From a virus, in IMG/VR virus record IMGVR_UViG_3300014911_000001, positions 62,001-126,000 of that record: a stretch of 64,000 nucleotides of DNA; one strand, 5' to 3'. The number at the start of each line of letters is the position of its first letter. Positions within the stretch are counted from its first letter, which is position 1. The notes under the pieces were generated by a model, which did not search any database, was not told where the DNA came from, and worked only from the letters and a program-made list of their open reading frames with translations. The position numbers and the translations under genes are program-made. Positions 29,063-37,717 of the stretch are shown here, one piece after another.

Positions 29063-30754
29063 TCACTGTGTGTCGGCCCCGAACCATCTCCGCTGTCGGA
29101 CATCCTCGGGGTCCCCACCTCCACACGGAGGTGAGTTTATCCGCACGGGGCCTGAAACTTTTTTTGTTCCCCTCACTGTCCCACCATGAAGCCCCGCCAA
29201 GGGCTCATTGTCTATGTTAATTATACCACCTATCGATTTTACATATCCATGCTTTTGCAACAGATACAGAAGAGATGTGTGTATATAGACCAAACGACTT
29301 GTGTTCCTACATTCAAGTCTACCGAACTCCTTATAAGTTCCGATAGGTAATCCTATCTTCTCAGCTACGTTATATAGGTACCTTACAGCATCGACGAGTA
29401 ATTTGTACTTGAACGTATAACGGTTGCGGTCCCTAAGGACTCTTATCTTACCGTCAGGTATGTCGATATCCGTCAGTTCCAACGGTTGATTACGCATGTA
29501 CCGTATGTATAGATCAATGATGTGATCAATGTCATTTTTTATAAGTATGTTATCTAATAGATATTGATGTGATGATAGGATCTTATGTAAGCATCTTGCT
29601 ATTATATGTAGCAACGGTTGCCTTCGTAGGGATTTCATGTTGGTAAGTCGTCTGGGTGTTATGTGCCGTATCTGTAGGTTATGTATGGCCTGTGCTATAG
29701 GTTTGTAGTGATGAGCAAGCTGATGTATGTGTCGTTGGCGTATGTACTTTAATGACTGTAGTTTCTTATCGAACGTAGCGTTTAGTGACCATGTTGATGC
29801 ATATGAGTAGTCAGGTGATGTTGATGGTCGTATGTTATAGACTGATATGTATGCTTCATTAGATGGTGATGCATCCTTATACTTACTATGTATAATGTGC
29901 TTTTTGTAATATTTACGTATCTTAATAGCATGATTAGTCTGTTCCGTGGTTCGCTTGTAGGATCTGATGTGACGGATGGTTAGAGGTAGTGCATACCACT
30001 CGGACTGAGGTAGACTGTAGACCTTAATATCTTTATGAGGAATGTATCTATATGCAGATGGTTGATATGCGATCTGTGGGTTGATGGGATCGTTGCGATA
30101 GTAGGTACCTTTATTAGTATGTTTTTTCTTTATGAAATGATATGTTGGTATAAGGCGGAGAAATTTATGTTTTTTAAGGTATGTTATGTGCCGCCTTATG
30201 GTTGGTATGGATAGCTGGAGAAGTGAGGATATGAAATCCTGTGACTTGGGCATGTGCTTGGGGTCGGCGGCAAGGAATGCAAGAAGTGTTATTATCTGTG
30301 TCTGTATATGTGCTGGAAGCGAGCTTATGTAGTTATGTATTGACTCAGGCATGTAGACAAGCTTGAGAGGCCAGCCCTCTGGTGCGAGAAGCCGCGGGTT
30401 TATGTCCTTTAGGTCCTTGAGAGAAAATGAAAATGATGCGTATGATGTATTAGTATCTTTATCATATTTTATCTTGAAGCCGATGGTTCTTATTATGTTG
30501 TAAACCTGTGTGTAGTGCTTTTTTAAGGCCGGCAGGTTCTGCCTGACATATGATTTGAAATCATCGTAGGGGATAAGCCCGCCGTTGTGCCATATGTAAA
30601 GAAGTGCGTTGAGTGTTTCGTAGAGAAGCCGCGGCTTCAAAGGACTACGAGGTGCATAATAATTCGATAGAGCATCACCTACATACCTGAGAACGCCGCC
30701 TAATGTGCTCACTATAATACAGTCATGTATGTCATCAGTGTAATGCTTCATCAA
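29063..30754 (-). CDS. Large basic protein with a winged-helix-like segment, 563 aa
   Basis: It is the first gene of the leftward DNA-metabolism operon. Composition is rich in His, Tyr, Lys and Arg. A segment near residues 180-205 (LSIPTIRRHITYLKKHKFLRL) reads like a winged-helix DNA-recognition helix. A replication initiator or operon regulator is possible from position and DNA-binding character. No family is recognised. The last 35 residues are encoded by a GC-rich hairpin-forming region and may be non-native. The true start may be the ATG at 30751. Confidence 0.6.
   Translation of the reverse strand: MMKHYTDDIHDCIIVSTLGGVLRYVGDALSNYYAPRSPLKPRLLYETLNALLYIWHNGGLIPYDDFKSYVRQNLPALKKHYTQVYNIIRTIGFKIKYDKDTNTSYASFSFSLKDLKDINPRLLAPEGWPLKLVYMPESIHNYISSLPAHIQTQIITLLAFLAADPKHMPKSQDFISSLLQLSIPTIRRHITYLKKHKFLRLIPTYHFIKKKHTNKGTYYRNDPINPQIAYQPSAYRYIPHKDIKVYSLPQSEWYALPLTIRHIRSYKRTTEQTNHAIKIRKYYKKHIIHSKYKDASPSNEAYISVYNIRPSTSPDYSYASTWSLNATFDKKLQSLKYIRQRHIHQLAHHYKPIAQAIHNLQIRHITPRRLTNMKSLRRQPLLHIIARCLHKILSSHQYLLDNILIKNDIDHIIDLYIRYMRNQPLELTDIDIPDGKIRVLRDRNRYTFKYKLLVDAVRYLYNVAEKIGLPIGTYKEFGRLECRNTSRLVYIHTSLLYLLQKHGYVKSIGGIINIDNEPLAGLHGGTVRGTKKVSGPVRINSPPCGGGDPEDVRQRRWFGADTQ
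30625..30638. repeat. 14-bp palindrome, copy 5
   Basis: Inside the gene 29063-30754. Confidence 0.9.
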
Positions 30755-30775
30755 CCTCTATCATTGTTTTGTGTG

Positions 30776-30803
30776 ATTATAATCATAATGTAAATGGTGT
30801 CAA
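30776..30803 (-). promoter_or_regulatory. Promoter of the leftward DNA-metabolism operon
   Basis: TTGACA, a 16-base spacer and TATAAT lie 22 bases upstream of 29063-30754. The operon seems to run without a break to 22706. Confidence 0.82.
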
Positions 30804-30817
30804 GAGAAAAAAAGTTG

Positions 30818-30845
30818 TTGACAAGATTTATTTGATGAATATATA
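30818..30845 (+). promoter_or_regulatory. Promoter of the rightward morphogenesis operon
   Basis: TTGACA, a 16-base spacer and TATATA lie 31 bases upstream of the co-chaperonin gene. It is divergent from the leftward promoter, with 15 bases between the -35 boxes. Confidence 0.78.
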
Positions 30846-30875
30846 GTAGTTGAAACCTATATCAGGAGGTAATCC

Positions 30876-31148
30876 TTGATAAAAATGATTGGTGATCATG
30901 TTCTTTTGAAGCCGCGCAAAAAGGAACAGGTGGGTGGGATATATCTCCCCGAAGCAAAGGTTGAATTTTTTGAGGTTGTTGATGTCGGTGATGGTATACC
31001 GCTCCCTAATGGTACATATGCACCAGTTGATGTCCATGTTGGTGATATCGTTTTGGTACCAGAACATGTAGGTGTTGAATATGAAGATGGTGATACTACA
31101 TATGTTATTGCCCGCCTATCCGATATTGATGCCGTTGTAGAGGAATAA
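30876..31148 (+). CDS. GroES-like co-chaperonin, 90 aa
   Basis: The cpn10 pattern is clear: IGDHVLLKPRKKEQVGGIYLPE at the start, a mobile-loop region, VGDGIPLPNG, VHVGDIVLVPEHVGVEYE. Length is close to GroES. It would cap the host GroEL-like chaperonin to help capsid protein folding, as T4 gp31 does. The start is TTG at 30876, 6 bases after AGGAGG. Confidence 0.85.
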   Translation: MIKMIGDHVLLKPRKKEQVGGIYLPEAKVEFFEVVDVGDGIPLPNGTYAPVDVHVGDIVLVPEHVGVEYEDGDTTYVIARLSDIDAVVEE

Positions 31149-31163
31149 GAGGAGGATGGAGGC

Positions 31164-31625
31164 TTGCGCATCAAACGGTCTGACAAGGTCCTTCTATTTT
31201 CATCAGACAAGCAGTTGAAATTACATCTATCCGAGCGGTATAAGGTTGTAACTCCGGAATCTAATCGATTACCATTGTTTATTATATTGGATGCTGTTTC
31301 ACGGTATCAGCACCTCGATGTCTTTTCATTATTAACATATATGTTTGGTTACTTATATTTTAAGTTAGGTGAGTATGCGCGTCATAAGCAGCATTGTTAT
31401 CTGGTTGTGTTGATGAAGCCGCGTGTTTTGAAGGTTTCGTTGCTTGAAAAGAGATTAGTCAACCCCTTGAGCCGGTTGTTTAAGACCAAAAGATTTATAC
31501 GCCAGACATCAGTTCAATCCGTGCGGTCGTTATCACAGCTTATATCCCACCTTGGTGATTATTATAATGATAAAGGTTCATATAAGGTTGCTATTTATCG
31601 GATAGGAGGATTCCATGAACATTGA
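31164..31625 (+). CDS. Hypothetical protein, 153 aa
   Basis: The start is TTG at 31164, 8 bases after GAGGAGG. The protein is basic, with a hydrophobic stretch near residues 50-75. No motif recognised. It overlaps the next gene by 11 bases. Confidence 0.65.
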   Translation: MRIKRSDKVLLFSSDKQLKLHLSERYKVVTPESNRLPLFIILDAVSRYQHLDVFSLLTYMFGYLYFKLGEYARHKQHCYLVVLMKPRVLKVSLLEKRLVNPLSRLFKTKRFIRQTSVQSVRSLSQLISHLGDYYNDKGSYKVAIYRIGGFHEH

Positions 31626-32223
31626 TATTACAGCAAAGAGGGTTGTTGATGATTATTTGGACAAGGCTGGTATCGTTAGTTCAATAGAAACACCAGACGA
31701 TTTAGCTCTTTATATATTGAGGTATGGTCACCGTTATCCGTCTTTACTGGTTGATGCAGTACAGAGGGTATGGAATGAAAAGATTGATCATTATGATGAC
31801 ATCATATATGTAACGGCAGATAAGTTTGCGCAGTCATATTTGAAGGAATTTGAGGGGATTGTATATGATTATAGGAAGCCCGCCGGGCTTATTGATACGT
31901 ATCTCCATTTATTGGATGTAGCCCCGGCTTCAACACTAATGTTCGGTTACTACTTTTACATACATTCATCAGAGCTTATATTGGTGGCGCCCCTCGATTA
32001 TTATAATATGGTAAAAGGTGCTTATGAATCATATTTCTGGGATTTTGAACCTAATTTAACGATTTTTGATCTTATAACATATGCATTTTTTGCCAAGGCC
32101 TTAAACATGGGTGTTGCAATTTTAGAGGGTAGTGATATATCACTTAGTGTTGTGAAGAAGTTTATGTATCGCGTTAAATCCTTATATACGACAGAGGAGG
32201 TGATGGATGATTCAAAGGAGTGA
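31615..32223 (+). CDS. Hypothetical protein, 202 aa
   Basis: The ATG at 31615 follows ATAGGAGG. The protein is acidic, rich in Tyr and Leu, soluble, and likely helical. Family not recognised. It overlaps its neighbours at both ends, as is usual in this operon. Confidence 0.68.
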   Translation: MNIDITAKRVVDDYLDKAGIVSSIETPDDLALYILRYGHRYPSLLVDAVQRVWNEKIDHYDDIIYVTADKFAQSYLKEFEGIVYDYRKPAGLIDTYLHLLDVAPASTLMFGYYFYIHSSELILVAPLDYYNMVKGAYESYFWDFEPNLTIFDLITYAFFAKALNMGVAILEGSDISLSVVKKFMYRVKSLYTTEEVMDDSKE

Positions 32224-33487
32224 ACCTGTTGTTATACCATTACCTGTTAATATTTACACACAGTGGGATGAAATCAAAAGGTTCATTATCGACCACAAAT
32301 ACGATATGGTTAGTATAAATAAGTTACTTCACGATGTTTTTGGTTTGCCTAAGTCGACTGTCTATGCCTTGTTAAAGACATTGGATCTATTTATTGGTAG
32401 CTGGAAGGAATTGGATCGTGTTGATGTTGAGCCGGTATTGGGACAGAAATTATCCGAGCAGGATGTAATGGATTTATGGCCAGAGATTGAGAGTTATAAG
32501 AAGTTGGGGCGCGAGGGCTTCATAAAAACGCTAATGGACAAGTATAGATTGACATATTGGGCAGCGAGTAAATTATATTACCATGAAGGTGGGCATTCTA
32601 AATATGATAAGCGGAAGCACGCGGAGCCTATAGGGAAGGGCTTCAAGTCTGATGAAATATTAGACTGGCGGGCTTACTTGGAGGAAATGGAACATTTTCG
32701 TCATCGTATAAATTATAGCGAAGGCGATGTGAATTATGATTCCGTTTATGAGTGGCATGTACCGTCATCAAAGGTTGGTGTCATTTTTACATCCGACTGG
32801 CATCTTGGTTCCCGATTTACTGACTACAAGCGTCTTAAAGAGCACATAGAGCTTCTTATGGAGAATTTTCATGTATTTCTGGTTGGTGATATGGTTGATA
32901 TGTTTTTATCATTTAAGAATAAGGCTGTTGAGTTTCAGCAGATAGTGCCGCCGACAACGCAGTTGAAGCTATTGTATAGTATATTGTTGGAGTTACAGCA
33001 GAAGGGGCGGCTTCACGTGATTTTATTATCAAGCCAGCGCGTTCATGACTCAGCTGTTAGTGCTGCGGCCGGCTTCGACCCTTACCAGTTTTTTGATGGC
33101 TTAAATACGGTCTATTTCAGAAATAAGGGTATTGTTTATGTACGCATGCCGCGGAGAACATGGGAGGTATTAATTTTACATAAATATGGTCGGAGTTCTT
33201 ATAGGAATCCGTTTAGCAGACATGTTTATGCTATTGATAATGTTTCAGCGACAGCGGATGTGATTGTTATGGCTCATCTACACCGCAGAGATTATGCCAG
33301 CTTCTACTTTGGTGGAAAGCAACGAGTTTGTATAAACCTGCCGGGCTTCAAATATAACGATCCTTATACCCAATCATATTTTGATCAACATGAAGCGCCG
33401 TTCCCCGTTGTTGTGTTTGATGATGATAACAATACGGTTGATGTGTATCCATCACCGGAGGTAGCGCGTTATGTTATTAGCAGTTGA
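32207..33487 (+). CDS. Calcineurin-like metallophosphoesterase with N-terminal HTH, 426 aa
   Basis: Residues about 1-150 contain helix-turn-helix-like stretches (FGLPKSTVYALLKTLDL and YRLTYWAASKLYY). From residue 185 the phosphoesterase motifs follow: FTSDWHLGS, LVGDMVDMF, then SSQRVHD where GNHD is usual, and VMAHLHRRD. The Asn of the GNHD motif is missing, so activity may be altered. Mre11/SbcD-type phage relatives process DNA ends. Its place before the terminase could mean a role in packaging. Confidence 0.75.
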   Translation: MIQRSEPVVIPLPVNIYTQWDEIKRFIIDHKYDMVSINKLLHDVFGLPKSTVYALLKTLDLFIGSWKELDRVDVEPVLGQKLSEQDVMDLWPEIESYKKLGREGFIKTLMDKYRLTYWAASKLYYHEGGHSKYDKRKHAEPIGKGFKSDEILDWRAYLEEMEHFRHRINYSEGDVNYDSVYEWHVPSSKVGVIFTSDWHLGSRFTDYKRLKEHIELLMENFHVFLVGDMVDMFLSFKNKAVEFQQIVPPTTQLKLLYSILLELQQKGRLHVILLSSQRVHDSAVSAAAGFDPYQFFDGLNTVYFRNKGIVYVRMPRRTWEVLILHKYGRSSYRNPFSRHVYAIDNVSATADVIVMAHLHRRDYASFYFGGKQRVCINLPGFKYNDPYTQSYFDQHEAPFPVVVFDDDNNTVDVYPSPEVARYVISS

Positions 33488-33650
33488 TTACAATGTTGTT
33501 CATAAAATTTACAGGTATATGATGCATATAACATTAAATTATAATGAAGATTTACCAATTGAGGATTTGATAGGAGGTGTATATGCGAACGAGGCGAGAG
33601 GGCAGGTATCTGTTGATACAGGGTATCGATCCTCCGATAACAAGAGATGA
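33471..33650 (+). CDS. Small overlapping gene, 59 aa
   Basis: An ATG at 33471 follows GGAGG by 9 bases and opens 59 codons. It overlaps the upstream gene by 17 bases and the downstream gene by 68. The sequence (VVHKIYRYMMHITLNYNEDL) looks protein-like. The next gene's ribosome binding site lies inside it. Confidence 0.45.
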   Translation: MLLAVDYNVVHKIYRYMMHITLNYNEDLPIEDLIGGVYANEARGQVSVDTGYRSSDNKR

Positions 33651-33972
33651 TGTATCCGCTGCAATAGCGATTCCATTACGCCGTTTGTGTGATATTATGC
33701 ATGTTACTGATGATGGTCGTTCTGCGAAGATTGATTTAAGGTCTGTTGGGTTGGCTGAGTTGCTTGCTATAACATCATATCTTACCTTGCCGTGGGTTCC
33801 TGTAGCGATTGATTGGTTCCGTGTTAATATGAAGGCGCGATCTACATATGCTGTTGGTGTTATATTAGGCCGCGCGGCTTCATATATCCGTAAACAATTA
33901 GGCATAACATTAGAGGGGACAGATGAAGAAGATACAGTACAATCTGAAGAAACGGTTGAGGCCAATCAGTGA
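33583..33972 (+). CDS. Hypothetical protein, 129 aa
   Basis: The ATG at 33583 follows AGGAGG by 5 bases, a better site than the GTG two codons earlier. The protein has a soluble N-terminal two-thirds and a Thr/Glu-rich acidic tail. Family not recognised. Confidence 0.65.
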   Translation: MRTRREGRYLLIQGIDPPITRDDVSAAIAIPLRRLCDIMHVTDDGRSAKIDLRSVGLAELLAITSYLTLPWVPVAIDWFRVNMKARSTYAVGVILGRAASYIRKQLGITLEGTDEEDTVQSEETVEANQ

Positions 33973-34363
33973 GGGTACGGCTGTTGTTGTTGATCTGCTT
34001 ATCAGGCCACAGACAAATCTGTACATTCCAGAGTCTGTGTTTGTATTGCAATTTGGGCTTGTTTTAAACCCGGGGATCATCAAAAGGTTACCATTGGATT
34101 TACATGAGGGGGACATAATTTTGCGGGCTGCATGGAAGGCCGACCTTATACGAACATGTAGTGGTGAATATGTTAAGTCTGCTGATTATATTGATATAGA
34201 TGTACCAGATGTGCCGGGCTTCATCATCAAACCAGATGACTATCTAAAGCTAGTTTATCATAGAGACATTATAGCAATTTTCGATGATGTTGATGATTGG
34301 GTAAAATTTGTTAAACATTTAAGCAAGATGGAGGGAAACTATGGGAATCAGTGTACCAAATAA
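33923..34363 (+). CDS. Hypothetical protein, 146 aa
   Basis: A basic N-terminus is followed by a beta-rich domain containing LHEGDIILRAAWKADLIR, and an acidic C-terminal part. It overlaps the previous gene by 50 bases. No motif recognised. Confidence 0.65.
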   Translation: MKKIQYNLKKRLRPISEGTAVVVDLLIRPQTNLYIPESVFVLQFGLVLNPGIIKRLPLDLHEGDIILRAAWKADLIRTCSGEYVKSADYIDIDVPDVPGFIIKPDDYLKLVYHRDIIAIFDDVDDWVKFVKHLSKMEGNYGNQCTK

Positions 34364-34694
34364 TGTTAGGGATGAGATGGAACGGGAGCGCCGTGAAAAG
34401 ATTGTGAAGCACGCGCTCCTTGGTGAGTTGATGCCTATTATGATTGATCTTACGCGTCTGGTTACTGAGATACGTCATATACGTAACAAAGATGGTGATG
34501 ATGCACCGCATCCTCATGTGAAAGATGATGTGCTTAATAAAATTGATTCATTGGTTGAGTTATTCTTTACGACATATACTGACTTTATGAAGACTTATAT
34601 CAATGATATTGATGGTCTTGCGCGTAGTGCGCTTGAGCGTATGATGCAGGAGAGTATGACAATGGGGCCGGGGCCTCGCATACCACGAGAGTAA
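34341..34694 (+). CDS. Hypothetical helical protein, 117 aa
   Basis: GGAGG precedes the ATG at 34341. The protein is helical with a heptad-like first half and a short His/Pro-rich loop (DDAPHPHVKDD). A virion or scaffold-related role is possible from position only. Confidence 0.65.
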   Translation: MGISVPNNVRDEMERERREKIVKHALLGELMPIMIDLTRLVTEIRHIRNKDGDDAPHPHVKDDVLNKIDSLVELFFTTYTDFMKTYINDIDGLARSALERMMQESMTMGPGPRIPRE

Positions 34695-34695
34695 T

Positions 34696-35040
34696 ATGAA
34701 ACTATGTAATGGATACTACATAGGTGAGATCATTGATGATGGATCTGTTGCGCAGCGTACTGATATTATTGTGCCATTTGGTGAACTATCATATTTGTTA
34801 AAAGTGCGCATTAAGTGGAAGGCATCATCTGCTTTGGTATATTCAAGGAGACAGGACAAGTATATTGACCTACCAGTTTCAGTTAATGTTGGTGATGAGG
34901 TGTTGGTTCTGAGGTTTGATACGCAGCCTCTCGCTTTACGTGGTACCAATGAGCCGCGCTTCGTTATCGGTAGGTTGGTAGACATCTTGGGAGTATATGG
35001 GAATAAGAACAATATTGGCGAAAATAAAGAAGCGCGATGA
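34696..35040 (+). CDS. Hypothetical beta-rich protein, 114 aa
   Basis: The protein is beta-rich with VSVNVGDEVLVLRF, which loosely resembles a barrel loop of GroES-type or OB folds. That is not enough for a call. It overlaps the next gene by 44 bases. Confidence 0.62.
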   Translation: MKLCNGYYIGEIIDDGSVAQRTDIIVPFGELSYLLKVRIKWKASSALVYSRRQDKYIDLPVSVNVGDEVLVLRFDTQPLALRGTNEPRFVIGRLVDILGVYGNKNNIGENKEAR

Positions 35041-35491
35041 GGCTGCTAATTATGATTATAAATACGAGAAAAAATATGGAATCCTGAGACGTAAAGGGCG
35101 CAAGTGGGATTCGGAACAGGAACGTATATTATATAGTATATTAAGGCAGATATATACAGGTCGTAAGATCTTTAACCATGTTCGTTTTGAGGAAGCGCCG
35201 ACCCTTGAGTATGATTTTTTTATACCTGATGAATTCCTTGTTATTGAATATAACGGTCAGGAGCATTACTGTGTCGTTGAAGGTATGACCGTGTATGACT
35301 TCTATGGTCGTGTGTATCGCGATCGTTGTAAATTGAATAATGCTTGCAAGCGTGGTTATACATACATACCCATTCCATTCGATATAGGTCTTACTGTTGG
35401 TATAGTAAAGAAGTGGATTGATAGTGGGTGGGATAAGGAAAAGGTAATACAACATTATCTTGAGTACTACGAAAAAAACAAATTCGGATAA
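34997..35491 (+). CDS. Vsr/DUF559-like PD-(D/E)XK endonuclease, 164 aa
   Basis: The core reads WDSEQERILYSIL (helix Glu), then LEYDFFIPDEFLVIEYNGQEHY, which is the D...ExxG/Q arrangement of Vsr and DUF559 nucleases, and later RDxxK-like RDRCKLNNACKRG with YTYIPIP. These are homing-type or repair endonucleases that cut one DNA strand. Its location among morphogenesis genes suggests a homing nuclease or a packaging helper. The start follows GGGAG. Confidence 0.72.
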   Translation: MGIRTILAKIKKRDEAANYDYKYEKKYGILRRKGRKWDSEQERILYSILRQIYTGRKIFNHVRFEEAPTLEYDFFIPDEFLVIEYNGQEHYCVVEGMTVYDFYGRVYRDRCKLNNACKRGYTYIPIPFDIGLTVGIVKKWIDSGWDKEKVIQHYLEYYEKNKFG

Positions 35492-36107
35492 GCTTGCGCG
35501 GGCTTATGATGAAACAATCCAGCGTGTCTGGGATACATTCTTCCCTGGTGTTGATATTGATGTTGTTGTTGGTATGAGGGATGCTGCATCTGTTGCCAAG
35601 CTACCTATCAAAAAGTGTACCCCGGCGTGTCCATTATATGATCAATGTGAGGTAAGGAAGAAGTATTCGCCATCGTATTGCCCTATGGAGTTTGTTAAGT
35701 TCTTTGAGCAGTTGACTAACATGGCAAAAGAGCTTGATATTGATCCTGATAATGTAGTTGAGGCATCGCGTGTATTGGATTACCAGTTGTTATCTCTTAT
35801 ACAGGATGCGATATTGGAAAAGATACAGCATAATGGGGTGAGTCAGTATGTTCCTGTTGTATCGGGGGAGGGTGTTATAGCGGAGGTTGAGGAGGTATCA
35901 CCGTTTGTGAAGACGCTTATGGAGATTGCGAAGTTGAAAGGTAAGATACTAGAGGAATTTTTAGCAACGCGTCAGTCGAAGAAAAAATTTGGTGAGGGTG
36001 AGGATAGTGATCCCGCGCGCTACTTATCAGGTTTGCCTGTTGTTGATGCGGAGATTGAGGATGTAGATACTGAGAAGAAGGATGATGATGATAAAAAAGC
36101 AGATTAA
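35460..36107 (+). CDS. Possible terminase small subunit-like protein, 215 aa
   Basis: Helical N-terminus, then a four-Cys patch (CTPACPLYDQCEV...YCPMEF) near residues 53-77, a long helical middle, and a very acidic Asp/Lys tail. Position a few genes before the large terminase suggests a small-subunit or packaging role. No helix-turn-helix is clear to me. The start codon is TTG at 35460 and is uncertain. Confidence 0.45.
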   Translation: MSTTKKTNSDKLARAYDETIQRVWDTFFPGVDIDVVVGMRDAASVAKLPIKKCTPACPLYDQCEVRKKYSPSYCPMEFVKFFEQLTNMAKELDIDPDNVVEASRVLDYQLLSLIQDAILEKIQHNGVSQYVPVVSGEGVIAEVEEVSPFVKTLMEIAKLKGKILEEFLATRQSKKKFGEGEDSDPARYLSGLPVVDAEIEDVDTEKKDDDDKKAD

Positions 36108-36612
36108 AATATTAGAGGGACTTGCCAAGTCAGGTAAGGAATTTGTCAGGCGTTTTGGACAGTTCTTGCGTGGTTCACATAATTTAGAGCCGCTGGTTGA
36201 GTTACCCGCGAAGACATTTAGGAAGCCGCCGCCTCTGCTTCTGTTCAAGAGATCGGCGGGCTTAATAGAAACGAATATTGTTAAACCTAAGTTGGTAAGA
36301 TCTACGGTAAGACGGTTGGAATATGCTATGACCCAAGATGTAATTAAGCGGATGCGGCAGAAGCTTAATTATAAGTTTTTGAAGAATAAGGTCGTACCGT
36401 TGACCAAAAATGTAAGAAGGGCGCGGCTTTGCACATCTTATAAACTTATAAGACCAAAATCGACAGGAAGGCATATACGTGATGTGATGTCTATACAAGG
36501 TGCAGGTATTGCTTGGGAGAATTTACATAAGCAGTCTTTAAATAAATTAGAGGCAACAAGGATAGGTTTTAGACCGAGGGTCAGGAAGCAATGGATAGGT
36601 TCGATCAGTTAA
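36082..36612 (+). CDS. Basic structural-type protein A, 176 aa
   Basis: It is rich in Arg and Lys along its whole length with little acidic charge and no enzyme motif. It is the first of four adjacent basic proteins (36082-38439) before the terminase. They could be internal virion or DNA-condensing proteins. It overlaps the acidic tail of the upstream gene, starting at an ATGATGATG run. Confidence 0.6.
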   Translation: MMMIKKQIKILEGLAKSGKEFVRRFGQFLRGSHNLEPLVELPAKTFRKPPPLLLFKRSAGLIETNIVKPKLVRSTVRRLEYAMTQDVIKRMRQKLNYKFLKNKVVPLTKNVRRARLCTSYKLIRPKSTGRHIRDVMSIQGAGIAWENLHKQSLNKLEATRIGFRPRVRKQWIGSIS

Positions 36613-37373
36613 ATTTATATGCGCAGCAGACTGATGAGTATTTCCTTCCCGAAGATAAATATAGACCGTTGCCGTGGAGGGTTGCTGCTAGTTATGTAGG
36701 TCTTGTTAAGTCACCTTTTACGGCAAGTATTGGTATTGGTAAGGCCTATGCTACCTTAGCAGGCACATCAATCTTATATCATTATGTGTATCGTCCCAAG
36801 ATATGGCGTACTGCTGTTAAGACGGGAGAACTTAAGTGGGTTGGTTTCCCGGGCTTCAGAGGATTTGCGCAGGGTCCACGTGGTGGTGTGATGCGCAAGA
36901 TGGGTCATTGGTTGTTTGGGCAGATGTTGAGACCTGTGTTGAGTACACAGGCTTATGATATGTATAGGAAGCGCGGCTTAATGGGTGTTGCCATGTATAT
37001 GAAGCAGGCTGGTAAGCCGGGTCTAGCGAGAAAGATTTATAAGGTTGCTCGTGTTTTGGGTGGTGGTACCATTAAGGTTGGACGTGTTGCTGCAAGCTTG
37101 GGTCGTACTGCTGCTTGGGGTATGCTTGCGTATGATGTTGTTCGTGGTGGTATAGCACTAGCAGGGGCGGCTATGAACCGCGGGCTTCGCATTCTGGATA
37201 GAGTGCATACTACATTAGTGCGTCTCAGGAGAAATCAATTACCGGAGGCCTATAGGATGCCTCAAGCGGCAACACTAAGGTCGTTGGCATTACAAGAGAT
37301 TCATACATCACGTACTAATGTAAGAAGTGTTTTACTGGGTAATGAGGCAGCTTATATGCATAGGGCATTATGA
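36591..37373 (+). CDS. Basic structural-type protein B, 260 aa
   Basis: It is Gly-, Ala- and Arg-rich with several moderately hydrophobic segments (around residues 30-60 and 145-190). An internal virion protein or an injected membrane-active protein would fit. Family not recognised. Confidence 0.62.
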   Translation: MDRFDQLNLYAQQTDEYFLPEDKYRPLPWRVAASYVGLVKSPFTASIGIGKAYATLAGTSILYHYVYRPKIWRTAVKTGELKWVGFPGFRGFAQGPRGGVMRKMGHWLFGQMLRPVLSTQAYDMYRKRGLMGVAMYMKQAGKPGLARKIYKVARVLGGGTIKVGRVAASLGRTAAWGMLAYDVVRGGIALAGAAMNRGLRILDRVHTTLVRLRRNQLPEAYRMPQAATLRSLALQEIHTSRTNVRSVLLGNEAAYMHRAL

Positions 37374-37717
37374 GAGCATTACGTAGATTAAGGGAAATAT
37401 ATAATAGGCCGCAGATAGCACCACGGAATGTTTACCATTTTGTTGATCCTTTAGCTCGTGTCAAACGGTTACGGTTGTGGAGGGGTCGATTAGTTAACAG
37501 TCAAGGCAAAAAGGTTGTTAACAAGATTTTAACATCTATACAGCGCAGGAGGCCGCGGGCTTCAATGGCGTTGAGTCGTAAATTGCTAAAATTAACCAAA
37601 CGCAGCTGGATTGGATCGCGGCTTAGTCATTTTATGGTCTCAAAGGGGCGGCTTTGTAAGTGGGTTGGTGTATTAAATGTATTGAAGGATGCTATAAGAG
37701 TTAGGATGATAGCATGA
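37370..37717 (+). CDS. Basic structural-type protein C, 115 aa
   Basis: It is extremely basic (Arg and Lys about 30 percent). It overlaps both neighbours by ATGA-type junctions, so it is co-translated with them. No motif recognised. Confidence 0.6.
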   Translation: MRALRRLREIYNRPQIAPRNVYHFVDPLARVKRLRLWRGRLVNSQGKKVVNKILTSIQRRRPRASMALSRKLLKLTKRSWIGSRLSHFMVSKGRLCKWVGVLNVLKDAIRVRMIA

